Shown: positions 1 to 13,193 of the stretch, piece by piece | Layout of the letters: each line of letters opens with the position of its first letter | How positions within the stretch are numbered: the first letter of the stretch is position 1 | Assembly: GCA_026770025.1 (NCBI GenBank) | Contig: JAMXDE010000003.1 | Location: 3,782,001 to 3,846,000 of the forward strand | Source: Craspedostauros australis | Taxonomy: Eukaryota > Bacillariophyta > Bacillariophyceae > Mastogloiales > Achnanthaceae | DNA length: 64,000 nt | Direction of reading: 5' to 3' | Program-made: the position numbers and the translations under genes | The notes under the pieces: model-generated | Told to the model about the DNA's origin: nothing | The model's database searches: none | What the model saw: only the letters and a program-made list of their open reading frames with translations

Positions 1-3
1 ACA

Positions 4-2800
4 CTATCTGTTTTTGCTATCGCCATCGCCGCCGTCTTCCCGGAGAAGTTCGGCCGCCAGGACCTTGAGCCCAAAGACGCCGCGCGGCTCGGTGTCCAAG
101 TATCGCGCTCGGGTTATGCTCGGCGGATCTGTCATTTGCTGAAGGGATTGCTTCAGATCGGCGATGGACGTCGCCTGTCTGTCGCTGACATGCGACAGGA
201 ACGTCTTGACGTCGCTGCCGTTGTCCTCCAGTACCTGATTCACGATGACGTTGCGGACCTTGATGGGCATGTCCGGTGCGTCGAAGGTGAGGTCATTGAG
301 CAGTCTCACGGACTCGCGCACAGCAAGCTCGGTTGGCACGGTGACGATGAGAAAATCGGTTTGGTCTGGGTTGGCGAACAGATCTTCCAGGTCGTACATC
401 TGCAGCTGGAATGACAGCAGCTGGGACTTGGCGGCCGTCCCGGCGCTCTCTACGTCATCCGTCGATGCTCCAGCTTGTCCCGCGGCGCTGCTGATAAACA
501 TCTTCACCATGGAGTTGGAATTGACCTTCTCGGCGATGATGAGAAGCCGGTCGATGAGCTCGGCCAGGAATCCGGGCGTGCTCAGCATCCTCAGCGTGTG
601 CCCCGTCGGCGCAGTGTCAAGGACGATGCGATCGTAGTCACCCTTCTTCACGAGGTTCACCACCTGCGCTAATGCAACCACTTCGTCCGTTCCAGCCGGC
701 AACGTGTCGAAGATTTCCTCCAGATCCTTCAGCGTACTCTTCAGTTCCGACTGCTGACCGCTCCCATCGTCGCCGCCACCGACCAGTTGGTCGACGATGC
801 CCTTGAACTTGTTGAGCGCAGACGTCGGGTCCACCTCCAGCACGGACAGAGATCCTTCGCCAAGGTTCGCATTGGGGACTCCGATGAGCGGGCAGTCCAT
901 GAGCTGACCATTGGAGAGATCCATGTCGATGGCATCCCCCAGACTGTGCGCCGGGTCGGTCGATATCAATGCCACCTTGTGCCCCTTCGCAGCCATGGAC
1001 ACAGCGAGAGAGGATGACGTGGTGGTCTTACCGACACCGCCCTTCCCGCCGCAGATGACGACCTTGGGTCCGTCGGGTCCTTGCGAACCGTCGCCGTCCA
1101 TGATGTGTGCAAAATGCGGATTGTCCGCGATGTGCTGAGACCCGACGTATCCCAACGCGGGAATGCCGACCAGCTCAACATCGAAAAAGGGGAGCTTGGT
1201 GACGTGGATCCCGCCCGTTGACAGCCCGTTCGACTGGTACTCTTCGCTTGCGCTCACATCGTCGACTGCCGCCTGCAGATTGTCGATCCATGTTGCCTGT
1301 CCTGCCTGCCGACGTTCGTAGTACTTGACCAATGCTTCGTCGGATTCGTCTGAAGAACGATTTTCCCGACAGGGTTGAAGTGTGTGAGCTGTAGTAGATA
1401 TCATGTACACGTGTATCATAGTTGAGCAGAGTACGATCTACTCTATCGCAGTCTGACAATTGCGGAATGCAGCATATCCCAATGATCATCATGGTCATCG
1501 CCATCAGGCACCTATTCTTCGCTCCCTTTTCCCTTTTCCGTTGTCCGTAGTCCCTTATTCTGTTGCGACGACGAATAGATGGCAATGCAGCGATCCCAAA
1601 ACCAAACACAATAGTCACAGCATCGGTGCCCGCAGTCGCACTCAAAACAGGCATCGTGATAGCATCCAATATCGATGCCAATACCAATCTTGACATTGAC
1701 ATTGACGTTCACAATGATAACTCACCAACCTCATCCTCGTCACCGACGCATTGGTTGATGACAACGTCCTTCACGGCAATGCCCTGATCTCTCAGTTCTG
1801 CAACCAGCCTTTTGCTTTCGGCAACGGCCAATTTGGTCGGGACCGTGACTACGAGGAAGCTGGTCTCTTCGCTGTCCTGCAAACGAGTTTGGAGATTGGC
1901 GATCTTCGCCCGGAACTGTTCGATTCGATCCAAGGCCGTGTCGATCTGCTGCGAGCGTTCGCGGGCCTCTGCGTTGCCCAGGAATGCCTGCAGCGTCGAC
2001 GTGAGCCCGCTGAGCTTCATGCGCAACTGAATGAGCTTCCCGAGCAGGCCATCAAGGAACTGCGGCAGAGCGAGCAGCCTCAGAGTGTGACCTGTGGGTG
2101 CCGTGTCCACGATCACGACATCGTATCCCGCTCCGTCGCCATCGTCACTCATGACATTCCCCAGCGCCACCAACTCGTCCAGACCTGGCGGAGGGTTGTT
2201 GAGGAGGTTGCTGAATTCTCGCAATCCCAGTGATTCCAGCAGATCGGCCGACACGCCCAACGACGATGCCAGCCTGTCGACATCGAAGCTGGCCAACGAT
2301 TCTCGGAAGCCATCCAGCGCGGCTTCTGCGTCGACTTCGCAGGCATCCAGCCTTCCGCCCGTGATCGGGTCCATCAAGGTGACGGGCGTGCCGTGCGATG
2401 ACCTCAAATCCTCGTCGATGGCATCTCCTAGGGAGTGCGCTGGATCGGTCGAAACCACCAAGACCTTCAGATCCTCTTCCAGCATGCTTGCCAGCTGCAC
2501 TGCGAGCGATGATGACACGGTGGTCTTTCCGACGCCACCCTTCCCGCCAACGAAGATCGTCTTGCGTTTGGATGACGCTGACTGCGAGGCCGTGATCTCT
2601 TCGATCAGTGGATTCAACGAGAACAGCTTCGGCAGACCTTGGTGATGATGGGAGTGCACATGCATCGGCTTCAGGTTCAACGACGGCTGAAAGCCTTGCG
2701 TGAGCACCATGTAGCTGGCAGCCTGCAGAAGGCACAGCATCAGCAGAGGTTGCATCCTGCGCGTTTCATGTCCCCACCCGCTGCTTGGCCACATCTTCAT
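4..2800 (-). CDS. tandem two-domain ArsA/GET3-type ATPase, probably plastid targeted
   Basis: Two exons on the minus strand: 2800-1726 and 1349-4, joined in phase 1 across a 376-bp intron with a GTGAGT donor and a TTCAG acceptor; an alternative in-phase acceptor lies at about 1400. Together they give about 806 aa. Both halves are complete ArsA/GET3 domains, each with the deviant Walker A GGKGGVGKT (about residues 85-94 and 459-468), the STDPAHSLGDAID switch and DTAPTGHTLR. GET3 proteins are ATPases that bind tail-anchored proteins; ArsA is the tandem arsenite-pump form. No GET3-type CxxC zinc motif is visible, which suits organellar GET3. The N-terminus (starts possible at 2800, 2794 or 2755) has a hydrophobic core followed by TQG-Phe37, like a diatom plastid pre-sequence. 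The first exon-2 residues (KYYERR to VELVGI) finish domain 1, showing that this is one fused gene rather than two. I cannot tell arsenite pumping from protein targeting. Confidence 0.85.
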
Positions 2801-5800
2801 CCTTCGTGATGGTCTTCGTTGTCTTCGTCGTCTTCGTCGTCTCTGTTGTCTCTGTCGTCGTGAGTGTCTCTTTTGGTTTCGTCTCCTCGTCTCTCTGTGG
2901 TTATGAACCAGATGGTCTTGGTCTTCCTCAAACTTGGTCCTTGTTGCCACGCCAAGCAACGCGCGTACCACCAACCACCAGGCTGGTGTTTGTCACGTGG
3001 AAGCAGAGAAAGCGGAGGAGGAAGAAGATCCGCTTCGTGGTGATGGGTTGGCTGTTGGGCACAAACGGTCGGTTTGGATCTTTCCGGATGCGGATTTCCA
3101 CGCGAAGATGTGTTTGGGTGGTTGGGTTGGCACCACAAGCCATTGTGACGTCACGGAATCCAAGATTCAGCTTTTCGATCAGACGAGTCCAGTGAATTCA
3201 CTCCGATCAGTCGGAGTCGTCGGACAGAAACGAAATGGGTGAAGGTAGATGGCCGCTCTCCCTCTCTCCCGCGCCCTGCGCTTGCCGTGCGGGTAGAGAA
3301 AGGGAGGGAAACCTGTTATCGATTTCTGCACAAGCTGCTATACGAGCAGAGAATAGAACATGGGACGATCCTCTCCGTAATCGTGGGTCGTCACTCGAAC
3401 GAGCGTCAACACTTATTCTACTCCAACGGTAGCAATCATAACGTCCTCGGGCGCTGTTGGACGTTTTGATCAGCCCAGGAAACAGGCTCTGTGGATGAAA
3501 ACGATAGGAATGATCAAAACCACGAACAACAAGTGCACCGGTCCAGTTCCGCTTCTCTCTTGGGCAAGAGGAGGAACAGCGGAGAACTGCACTCATGACT
3601 TCAACTAATCCGGGCTAGTGTGAATTAGACTATCATCTTGGCGTTGTTGTCCATGAATTACGAGTAGGACATCATCAAAGCTGCACGCCAGTACTGGGCA
3701 AATGTGGACGTGCTCAAGGTGCGAGCACTACCGAAGCACGAGTACGGCTTCACTCTTGTTCACTGTGGCAATGATCTTCATCCGTTCCTGCTGTATGACT
3801 CATGCAGAATAAACGAGACGGCACAAAGCGCCTACGGCGCATAGTTAACGACTATTCATAGTGGTACAACAACAACAACAAAAACAATAGCAATAGTCTT
3901 GTATTGCACAGCGCTTTCTGCCGCGGCCAAGGCGGTTCGCGACACAGCTCGAAATGTCGGCATCGTGACTATCGTCGCCAACTTGGATCTTGTTGCGTGT
4001 CTTGAGACACTCAGCTGTATAGCTGTATAATTATGGACCAGGGCGTTGCAGTGTCGTGCTCGGACAGGTGTGCTAGATTCATTGCTCTACTCATACGAGG
4101 ATGTGTATGGTACGACTCTGAGACAATTGTGCTCTCTCATTCTTGAGTAGAGCATCATTCATCCTCGTAACTGTGCTGTGAATACATCGCTCTCTCTCTC
4201 TCTCTCTGCTTCTCTGCGCTTCCAACCAAGCACCATAGTCTACAAGTATGATGCTGCTCGAGTTTTGCACAATTGCAATACGAGGACGGGAGAACATCAT
4301 GCCCATCCTCAAGTTACATGCAAGACTATGGACAAGCCCCCCTCTGATGAGCGTATGGCACCATGCTGGTACAGGGCAGAGCAATGCAGGGCTGGCCGAG
4401 AGAGTGTGGAAACTCATGATCCACGTTCCACGTGTACTGGTACGTATGGTTGGAAGGGAGAAACAGCGAGATCGAGATCGGGATCGAGAGCGAGTAGGGC
4501 ATGTAGAGCATGTAGAGCACTCGTACTCGTACGCAGACGAAGGCGAAGACAGCAGCAGCCCGGGTGGCAGATGCAAGAAAGAATGAAGCAGACCAGAGCA
4601 TCAAACCGTACCAAGAATGTTGCGTGCGTTCGCTGGGAGAGGATGCTCCTGTGCGCGTTGGGGTTGCCATCCTCTGTCGGTTCTTCGTTTTGATTGGTCT
4701 CCGACACTGTCTTGAGAACTCGGGTCTGGTCGTTTCTGTTGCGGTTCAGACCCAAACCATCACCAAAAGGAGCCATGCCGATCGGTGTATGGGCAATACA
4801 GGACGAGCTGCTCGTAGAGCATAGTATGGTAATGACGACCGTCCTGACAGGTACGCAACAACTGTACTCGCGGAGTGCGAAAAGCACGGAGCCGAGTACT
4901 CTTGCGCTCTCGTCGTCGGCATGGACTGGCCCAACCAACGCCTCTCGCAAACGCCCAAAGCCCCAAGACCAACACAACTAACGACATGTTCTTGTTTGTC
5001 CGGTTGGATGGCCGCCAACAGGTCCAGGAAGCATCGGTTGTGATGACCAACGGACGGTGATCGCGGCGACACTCACCTAGTCCACATGGCGACGAACCGA
5101 GGTCATTTTTTAGGGCGTCTTGCCCCATAGACTTTTCCACAGTGACGACGAATCACCAAATTTAGCGTCCTGTCTGAGCAAGGAAACTTCCACGGACTCG
5201 AATGGTGGAAGCTTGCGAGTTGTGCCTAACGTCTCCACACATGTGGGTCTTGGTGTGGCACGATGACGACGCGACGACCGGAAAAGATGCCCATCCCAGA
5301 CAGTAATGCACGCCTGCTCAGTGTCGCGGTTGTCTTGGTCTTTTCTTTGTTCTCTTCCTCTTTTGTGACAGAGTTTCGCCCAAAACGGATGACAGCATGT
5401 CGCCAAAATGTCGTGGGACGTCATTTGTGTTTGGTTGGTCTGCGACGCGGGAAGAGAAACCCGGAAGCCCAAGTGCGAGCTACTGGGACGCTCAGCACGT
5501 GCACGACTGCGAGGTGTGACCAACAACACGATACGAGCAGTCGTACGAGTAGAGAAGCAGCCACCAAACACAAAAACTATGTCTGTGGGTACTCGTTGGC
5601 AGCACCACCCTACGGTTTCACACACATCAATTCGTCACAGCGGAGTGGCGAGAAGGTGGAATGGAGACAACATCGCTAAGCCTTCATTGAAAAGAACAAC
5701 CAGAAAGCAACAAACACGCATCATTGCTCACAAGAGAGTCAGGGAATGTCAAGGAACGGCACGCGAGTGTGTTCGTACTTGTACTCGTGCTCGTGCTCGT

Positions 5801-6696
5801 AGAAGTGAAAGTGAAAGTGAAACCGGTGACGACGGTTGAAGCAGAAACAGAAGCAAAGGTACGAGCAAAGCCCGACTTTTGCAGAGTTGGACAAGAACGA
5901 GATTGGGTCGCAGACTTGCAGACATGCACATTGATTGCTTGATTGCTTGATTGACTGATTGGCTGATAGAACCGGCTCTCTCAGCCAACTGGCTTCCTTG
6001 GCTGCGACGCTGACGAGATGTACGTCAGGAATAAGATCAGTCAGCGCGGCGTGGTTGGAACCGTGTTGGTGGTGGAAGGCGGAAATCATGTCACTGAGGT
6101 TGCAGTTCTGCTGTCGCATTCCGGTCACCGATGATGCTCGAGAACACGTCGGCAACCAGAAACGACATTCGGTCGCAAGGGATGAATGGGGGGGGGGGGG
6201 CAATGAAACCAACCATTCGGAGCAGCTCGTACTCTCTGTAAGGTCGCAATCATTCGTGCTGCTTCTGCTTCTCACATCTCATCACGACTGCCGTCTGCGT
6301 TTGCGCTGCCAAAATCGACACCTTGATCACAGACGTCGCCATCACCGATACCGTGAGGTCATTGTAGAGCAACTGCTGCCACCAACGCCGGCTGGCGGCG
6401 CGACGATCCGCATTCGTCCCTGGTCTCTGAAGAATACGAGCAGGGGTTTGCAGTGGCCGGTTTTGTCGGCAATCTTTGAGCATCCCAAACGCCAGCGAGG
6501 CAGGTGCAGACCAGAGCCAAATTCAGTACAATCTGAGCCCAGAAAGCGCGTCGTCGGGAGCCCGAAGAGGCAGCCAAACTGCCAAGCAACCAAGCAAGTA
6601 CGAACCTCGGCAGAGCCTGCAATCCCCTCCAACGGGCATTCACAAAGAGGGCAGATCAAGTTTTGGAAACAATCGCCCAGACCGCATCCATCAGCC
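2801..6696. other. intergenic region, no gene seen
   Basis: This 3.9-kb stretch lies between the divergently transcribed ATPase and the first TPR-like gene. The open frames are short, overlap on both strands and are biased by simple repeats. It holds a CT run at 4190-4208, copies of the TACTCGTA/TACGAGTA octamer at 4524 and 5544, an ATTGATTGCTTG-type repeat around 5930-5968 and a 13-G run at 6188-6200. The promoters of both flanking genes must lie here, but I could not pin down a core element. Confidence 0.5.
6188..6200. repeat. homopolymer G tract (13 G)
   Basis: Thirteen consecutive G residues in the region upstream of the first TPR-like gene. Runs of this length are unstable and hard to sequence, so the exact length may be an assembly artefact. 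Confidence 0.9.
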
Positions 6697-8760
6697 ATGG
6701 CGGTGACAAATGACCATGAGACGATGAAGACAGCTGCTGGTGCTGATCAAGGAGATGGGAAGGATTCTCCAGTTTCCCTCCAAAGGTCCGGATGTCCTTT
6801 GCATTGCCATCATCTGCCATCCGAGCATGCCAGGCACAACCGTGAGGCGTCGTGGCCAATCCCGGTTGATCAAGATATCATCGAGATGAATGAACGTGGA
6901 ATCCATCACTTGGCCAATGATCAGCTTCCGTCTGCGATGGATCAATTCCAGCATGCCTTCCGATCGATACGGTGGCTTTGCTCTGTTGATGCACAACAAG
7001 CATCGAACTTTCCTCTGCGTGACTCTTCTGGCGCCACCGCGGCTAGCAACAGCGACATCAACCGAAGCATCGATTCATCGCCCGATCGTTCTTCTATGCA
7101 TAATACACAGCGTGACCACGTGCATTGGCCCATCCATGAGCCAACGCATGACGTGCAACCAACATCCAAAAGGGCAAGGCTAGGTGGAAGAACGGAGCTT
7201 GCCGATTGTTTCTTGACTTGCCGCGAGGATCGCTCATTTATCTATCGCCGAGGCGTTTCTGCCGCTTCGCTTGCAGAGCGAAGCAACAGAGCCAAAATAT
7301 CAAGCAAGAACTATCAACACTACAAGCAGGCGAGTGCTCGCCAAGCAGGCGGAGCTTCCGATGCACAGACAAAGAGACTCGGCGATCGCAAGAATCTAGA
7401 TGAACATCCCATCCAAGCACGACAAGGAGATGCATCGGCAGGCATCATACCATGTGATCAATCTCATCCCATGCAATATCCTCAACAGCATGTCGCTTCC
7501 AATAAACCAGAGGCTTGCCATACTTGCCGCTCGCCGCATGGCCACGCCGAGATGGCCAGGCTTACTCTGACTTCTGCGGTCATTGTTTACAACATGGCAC
7601 TTTGTTACCACCTGCAATCAATGAGGCATGACAGCGATCTCGCAGCTGCGTCCCGGACCAGTTCACCAGGCCGTTGCGCAGACAGTTCCGCAGGTCGCAA
7701 CCATCTCGGCGCCGGAGGTGCGGAGCCTGACCACAGCGACGAAAAGCATAGAGGTGCTGGTTCCGTTGCCAGCATGGACACCACAGCTGGCTATCTCCCC
7801 CAAGACCCTGCGAGACACGACAACTCAGAATCTAACATGTATCGCATGCGACAACAGTGCCTCGTCAGAGCTCAATTGCTGTACAGCAAGGCAGCGAAGA
7901 TGCTTGACTCCGTCACAACGAGTAAGTGAATGAAATTGCGCGGCAAGACCTCTTGTGAAGATCTCCGCAACGATGAATACGATCGCTTTCCTGTTGCCTT
8001 GTTCGATGGTGGGGTGGGATGGAAAGAAGTAGAGAAACGGCGACGCCCATCGTGCGGACAGAGCACCAGTTGGTGTACTCGTAATTCGTCTCGAGCACTA
8101 CAACCTTTCTCACATCGCATCACAACACAACACCATCTGCATCATCACTTCATTTCTATGCTGCTGCTTACTCCACGGTCATCCTCGTCGTCGTCCTCAT
8201 CGTCGTTGTGAAAACGATATTCCCCAACTTGAATCCGACCAAATCAAATCAATCCAGATCATGCGCACCAAGCTCACGTGGGTGGCACAGACCCAGATGC
8301 AATTAGCGGCAATGCGTTGCATGCTTGTTCAGCATCGATGTCGCACACGATCGCACTCTTGCGGCTGGTTCTTTGGAACAACCTCACGCATTGCAGCGTT
8401 CGTATGCATAGCAGAGATGCAAGCCGAAACGTCCAGCAGCTTCTGTGGGTGTGCAAGACGACTCTGAACCACCCGAGTGCTACGACCGACAGCGAGGACC
8501 AGCATGCACAGACTTCGGCGGACAAGCGTGACCAACCTGCGTCATACGGCCATGTTGAAGCTAACCACGATCCTGATCTGCCACGAACGAGTGAGCATGC
8601 TGCCCGGGCGCTTGTCACAAGCGTGAGCTACGTCGAAACCTCGATGGGTGCATTTGGCAATGCACCCACGGGCTGGGTACTGAGATCTTGCGTTCGGGTC
8701 ATCTTGCATCATGCACTCTGGATGCAGCACCGATCTCAGTCGTCGGCGCCAGCGGCGTGA
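6697..8760 (+). CDS. diatom TPR-like repeat protein, copy 1
   Basis: Two exons, 6697-7921 and 8258-8760. The 336-bp intron starts at a perfect GTAAGT donor (7922) and ends at AATCCAG (8257); phase 1 matches on both sides, giving 575 aa. The start ATG sits in the context CAGCCATGG, but the frame stays open further upstream, so a longer N-terminus is possible. Helical TPR-like segments appear at about residues 60-94 (NERGIHHLANDQLPSAMDQF) and 289-309 (AVIVYNMALCYHLQ). Exon 2 adds LVLWNNLTH, which matches YLALLNNMAH in the neighbouring copy at 12.1 kb; that match is what identified the second exon. TPR-like proteins usually mediate protein contacts. The specific role is unknown. The middle is low complexity and poorly conserved between the copies. 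Confidence 0.7.
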
Positions 8761-11700
8761 GATGGGAAGGACGATGGCAAGTACGGGCAAGGAGGCAAGG
8801 AGGCATGCATGCATGCACTCACAGACGTATAATACATCTGACGCTTCATATTTCACTGCGACGCTAGAAAAGCAACGCCCAGCGACACAACAAAGTTTGG
8901 TGGCAGGCAACCATACACACTGCTGTGGGCTGATGGTCACGAAACGCGGCACAAATGACATGGTAGACTAGAATACACGACAATCATTACCCACTCTACC
9001 CTACTCTATCCCGGAGTATGATACTTCACTCGCACGCGGAATGAGTCGGACGCGGTTGTATCCGCATACTGATCGAAACCTGGCGGAATTGCGAAGCTTT
9101 GCACCTTCCCGCAGTGGGAGTATTTATGGCGCCGGCATTACGGGTGTATCTGAGCACGGTGTTCAAATTTATTGGATGGTGCTGTACTTGTGCCATCAGT
9201 ACTGATCTGGGATACAGCATTTATCACGAGCAGGATTGAATGGACCGTCGTTGCTTCTGAATACGATCGCCCGGAGCAGTTCACTTCCGATTGAGTTCAG
9301 GGCAAGGTATTATTGGCAACTCGTGCGTAGGCATGTAGGCATGTAGGCATTGTACCGTCCTCGTACGTACTCGTACACTTGCTTCATGTTTGCATCACAC
9401 TCAGAAGCATGAAAAGCTTCATACCGAACTTGCTGCCTCTACGAGGAAGCAATCCGGACTACGAGCATGGCATCCCTCAACTTGCTTCTCTCGCGCTCTC
9501 GTTCTCGCTCTCTCGTTCTCGCTCTCTGCATCCCGTTCTTGGTTGAGGAAAGGCTCAGTTTTCTATTTCGGCAGCCTTTGTCGCTCTAGGCACAGCCCAT
9601 CGGCGTGATACATGTGCTCTGGGAGTGCAAGGAACTAACAACGAGAGGAATCGTCCGTGGGCGCATGAAGGGGTACGTTGGTCTTGCATGTATGGTAAGG
9701 AGGGTTAGTTTGATAGTTGCTGGGGCGGTGTGCCGATAGGCGTCTTTTGGTGGCTGACAGAATACCAAGTTCCTTCTCCAGTTCAGTCTCTAGGGACCTT
9801 GTAGACAGACTTCGCCCATCGAGTCAGTCCAGTCCCTTCGAGAAGTTTCCTCGCCATTCGTGGGCGACAAACCAACCACGTCGGTTTCATTTTTTGAATC
9901 TTGACGGAGAAACCACTATTCGCATGTGTTCTTCGCCTTGCCGAATTTGGTCATAAACCCGAACTCCGTGTGACCCTCTGTTCTCTCTATCTCCAGCTTC
10001 CGAACAGGAGACCTTCATTTTTTCGACAAATGATGAAAACGACGATGGTAATGGAGGTGTTGTTGGTGATAGTCGTAGGAATGAAGGAAAATATCGGTGT
10101 TGATGGCGCGCAAGGTCGCGTCGGGTATCGTCACGATGGTGGCATCAACAATGATCTGCATCAGCAAGAGAGATCAACACTTCCTTCTGTTGCCGGAAGA
10201 GGGGCACGTCTGAGGCAGTACGCAGCGAATTTGATGGATGCGTATCATAGTTCGTCACATGCCAATCTCTGCCCAAGAATCATCATTCTGTTCACCAACT
10301 CGCGTTGTGTTACGTTGCATTGCGTTGCTCAACACCATGTGTACTCGCATGGATAGCACTAGCATGTATAGTATAGTACATGGCGCGAGTGCGATACTCG
10401 GAAGTAGAGCAGAGCGGTTCCCACACCACGAGTATGCCAATTCATAAATCAGGAAATCGACGATATTCCATGGTTGGATTGATTGTTGTTTCAACATCGC
10501 GATGCCATGGGTAAGTATGGTATCATACCGTACCATACCATACCATACATATCCGCATTCACAAGGTGATGCACACACGCCTCTCGATGTGGAAACGATC
10601 CACAGAGTCTTAACCTCTTGGCTCTTGGCGGGATGGGGCAGGCAAGGCATCTGGTGTTGGGTGCGACATGGAGCAATTCGGATCCACCACCAACGTGCAT
10701 TGCGAAAGCAGGTGTCAACTTGGCAGCATGGACGATTTGTTCTGCCGCGAGGTTGTGTGGCGAGTGACGCCTGACAGGAACAGGTGATGTGGTTTGCATC
10801 CGTAGACACCAATACGCGCGAGTACGAGCAATGTACGTATGGTATTATGCATACCTGTGGCGCCAATACCCGTAGCCGTTAGGTATGTACTAGTACCACA
10901 CCATACTCGGATGCACGTATAACAGGTACAAACGCGTGCAAGTACGAGTAGATACGTTGGTTTGTCCACGGACCTCGATGAGTTTATGTGTAAAAATTGA
11001 CTATTTGGGACCATTCTGGCACCGGAAGGGACACTCATTTTTGTTGCGAAGGTTGCCTTCCCACTCGGCTCGTCCACCACGGCGAACGTCGGGAGCCGAA
11101 GGTGGATGTCTGGCAAATCGACCACTGAACAAACGATCCACGTTGAAAAGAGGGGCATGACTATCCTGTCGACTCCACTTACAAGCACTCCCGTTGGTTG
11201 AGCTCATACCTCACAATCCATGTACGTGTGGTGTATAGTACTTTGGAGTACTCGCAAACACAGCGCGCTTTGCCGAGAGGGACAGACAGTGCGACGAGTG
11301 AGGGTCCTGGTGTGTCGTGTCAAACACAAAGACGCCAATCGGAGAAATCGCGGTCGCACAAACAGTTCTCAGTGCAGAATGGTAGATACGCTGCACAAAC
11401 ATCAACAAATGCGATCGGCGGCGCCTGTGTGGTCTGAGAACAAACGACGCCACAAGGGTCGCTGACACAGAAACACAGAAGCACAGCATCAAAAGAAACC
11501 CCACGACAAGCCATTGAAGCCACACTGAACACGTACGAGTGTTGCACCAACCATATTGTCACGAGTACCATTGCTCGTATCGTCGGTGGCAAACCGCATT
11601 CCACCTCAGCATTGCACCTCCGCGTGGTATGATAAGCGCGCTGGTTACCAGAGATCCAGCTCTTACAATCTCTCATCCGCTCATCATTTGACAGAGCCTC

Positions 11701-12104
11701 CCACGTGTACGGCGACGTTCGCACAACTTCAGCACCATCGCCAGCATCATTATCATCACAACCGTCCCATCATCTACGCAACAACACAAAAGCAAGGCAC
11801 AACACGGCACAACACGGCACAACACAACTTCTGTATCCATCCGAACTACAGTTACGTTCCGGCAGAGTATACTCCATCACAAATATTCTACTCTCCTCCA
11901 TTCGATTGCCGTCTTCGATACGACTAGAGAGTAGAGGACTCAAAGAACATCACGCTGTGCAGAGCGCGGCGATTCAGAGTATCTCCGATCGCCGACCTGG
12001 AGCATACCCCTGCATCAAATTCCCCTTATCGTACATTACATTATATAATACCTACGATACATACGCACGACTCCCGGAGAGTGCAGAGCCTTCCATTCTA
12101 CAAC
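8761..12104. other. intergenic region between the two TPR-like copies
   Basis: No convincing gene. The longest open frame, 9901-10356 (+), has no recognisable domain and biased composition. Simple repeats include a GGCATGTA repeat near 9330, CCATA repeats near 10520-10555 and an 11-bp repeat of the type GGCACAACACG near 11795-11826. TACTCGTA/TACGAGTA octamers occur at 9368 and 10943. The stretch is flanked by related genes, so it may include decayed remains of a duplication, though I could not recognise any. Confidence 0.45.
12042..12049 (+). promoter_or_regulatory. possible TATA box of TPR-like copy 2
   Basis: The sequence TATATAAT lies 56 bases before the ATG at 12105, in an AT-rich patch. 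Its position suits a TATA element with a short 5' leader. This is inferred from sequence only; no transcript start is known. Confidence 0.35.
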
Positions 12105-13193
12105 ATGACCATCATGCGTTCACAGGAAGACGTCAACAAGAGCGCCTCCTTTCATCGTCAGTGCTGGATGACCATCCTCGAGAGCAACCAAGTAGGCGTT
12201 TCCCACCTCATCGACAGGCATCCATTGCAGGCGATGGAGGCGTTCAAGGTCGCATTCAATCAGATCCGAGACCTGAGCCAAACCGACCCATCGCACCTTC
12301 CAAGCATAAGGCCGCCGCTGTCGACGACGACAGCCGCACTTTCGTCCGTCCAGTCTTCATCAACGGATTCATCTTCGTCAGTATCAACATCGATACCGAT
12401 ACCGATGTCGGAATCAACGGCACCCCTTCCCGCGTCGACATGGTCGCCTCCATTGTCGTCACAGGTACCACCGACGTCAGAATGTTTCCTTGAGGTTGGC
12501 GATGGTGGCGATATCATTTTCTGCCATCCCCTCATGATCGATCCCATCATAGCGGCGTGCGAAAGATCGCGCTTGGAAGTGCATGAGGTGCTCATGATGG
12601 TCTCCGCGGCCATCATCTTCAACATGGCGCTATCCCTCCATATTGAGGCCATCATGGTGGCTACGAGCAAGATGCAGCTTCCGCAGCATGCCCTCCTCGA
12701 CAAGATCATGTCGTTGTACAGGCAGTGCCAGCGGCTGCTCTTCCGCAGCAAGGATACTTACAAGAAACTCCAGTCGCAGCGTCGAGATGGATACGGGTGC
12801 AAATACATCGTTTTGATGTACCTCGCCCTCCTCAACAACATGGCCCATCCGGCGTTGCATCTGCCATCAGCCAGTGCCAGGCATGTTCTTTGGAACGAGA
12901 TGTTCACAATCAGCGCAGACATGCTGATGTCGCAGCACGGTGCAGCGTCGGGCCGGTGCCGGACGTACGACTGGAACCTGGATGGCCACCTGCAATTGCT
13001 GCCAAATCCTCGTTACCATCGCCTCCAGAACCTAAGCGGCGCCCAGCTGCAGCAGCAACAACGACGACAAGAACAAGAACATCAATTCCAACCCACTGCC
13101 GCGCATGAGTACGCTCACCAATGCTGCAAGACGCTGCTTCTGCGCGCCGCATTGCTCCAAAATGAATCCAAGCACTCCGCATGCGCAGCATAG
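12105..13193 (+). CDS. diatom TPR-like repeat protein, copy 2
   Basis: Single-exon gene of 362 aa; the first ATG is at 12105, since the frame before it lacks one. It shares its segment order with the copy at 6.7 kb: a first helical pair at about residues 24-57 (QVGVSHLIDRHPLQAMEAFKV), a Ser/Thr-rich linker, SAAIIFNMALSLHIEA, LYRQCQRLLFRS and YLALLNNMAHPALH followed by ARHVLWNEMF. Unlike copy 1 it has no intron between the last two blocks. The C-terminus is Gln/Arg-rich. Such TPR-like proteins are numerous in diatom genomes and largely uncharacterised; I infer a protein-binding role only. Confidence 0.72.
   Translation: MTIMRSQEDVNKSASFHRQCWMTILESNQVGVSHLIDRHPLQAMEAFKVAFNQIRDLSQTDPSHLPSIRPPLSTTTAALSSVQSSSTDSSSSVSTSIPIPMSESTAPLPASTWSPPLSSQVPPTSECFLEVGDGGDIIFCHPLMIDPIIAACERSRLEVHEVLMMVSAAIIFNMALSLHIEAIMVATSKMQLPQHALLDKIMSLYRQCQRLLFRSKDTYKKLQSQRRDGYGCKYIVLMYLALLNNMAHPALHLPSASARHVLWNEMFTISADMLMSQHGAASGRCRTYDWNLDGHLQLLPNPRYHRLQNLSGAQLQQQQRRQEQEHQFQPTAAHEYAHQCCKTLLLRAALLQNESKHSACAA

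Noticed and set aside
4178..4693. 171-aa frame starting in a CT repeat
   Set aside because: Driven by simple repeats; several frames on both strands are open over the same region.
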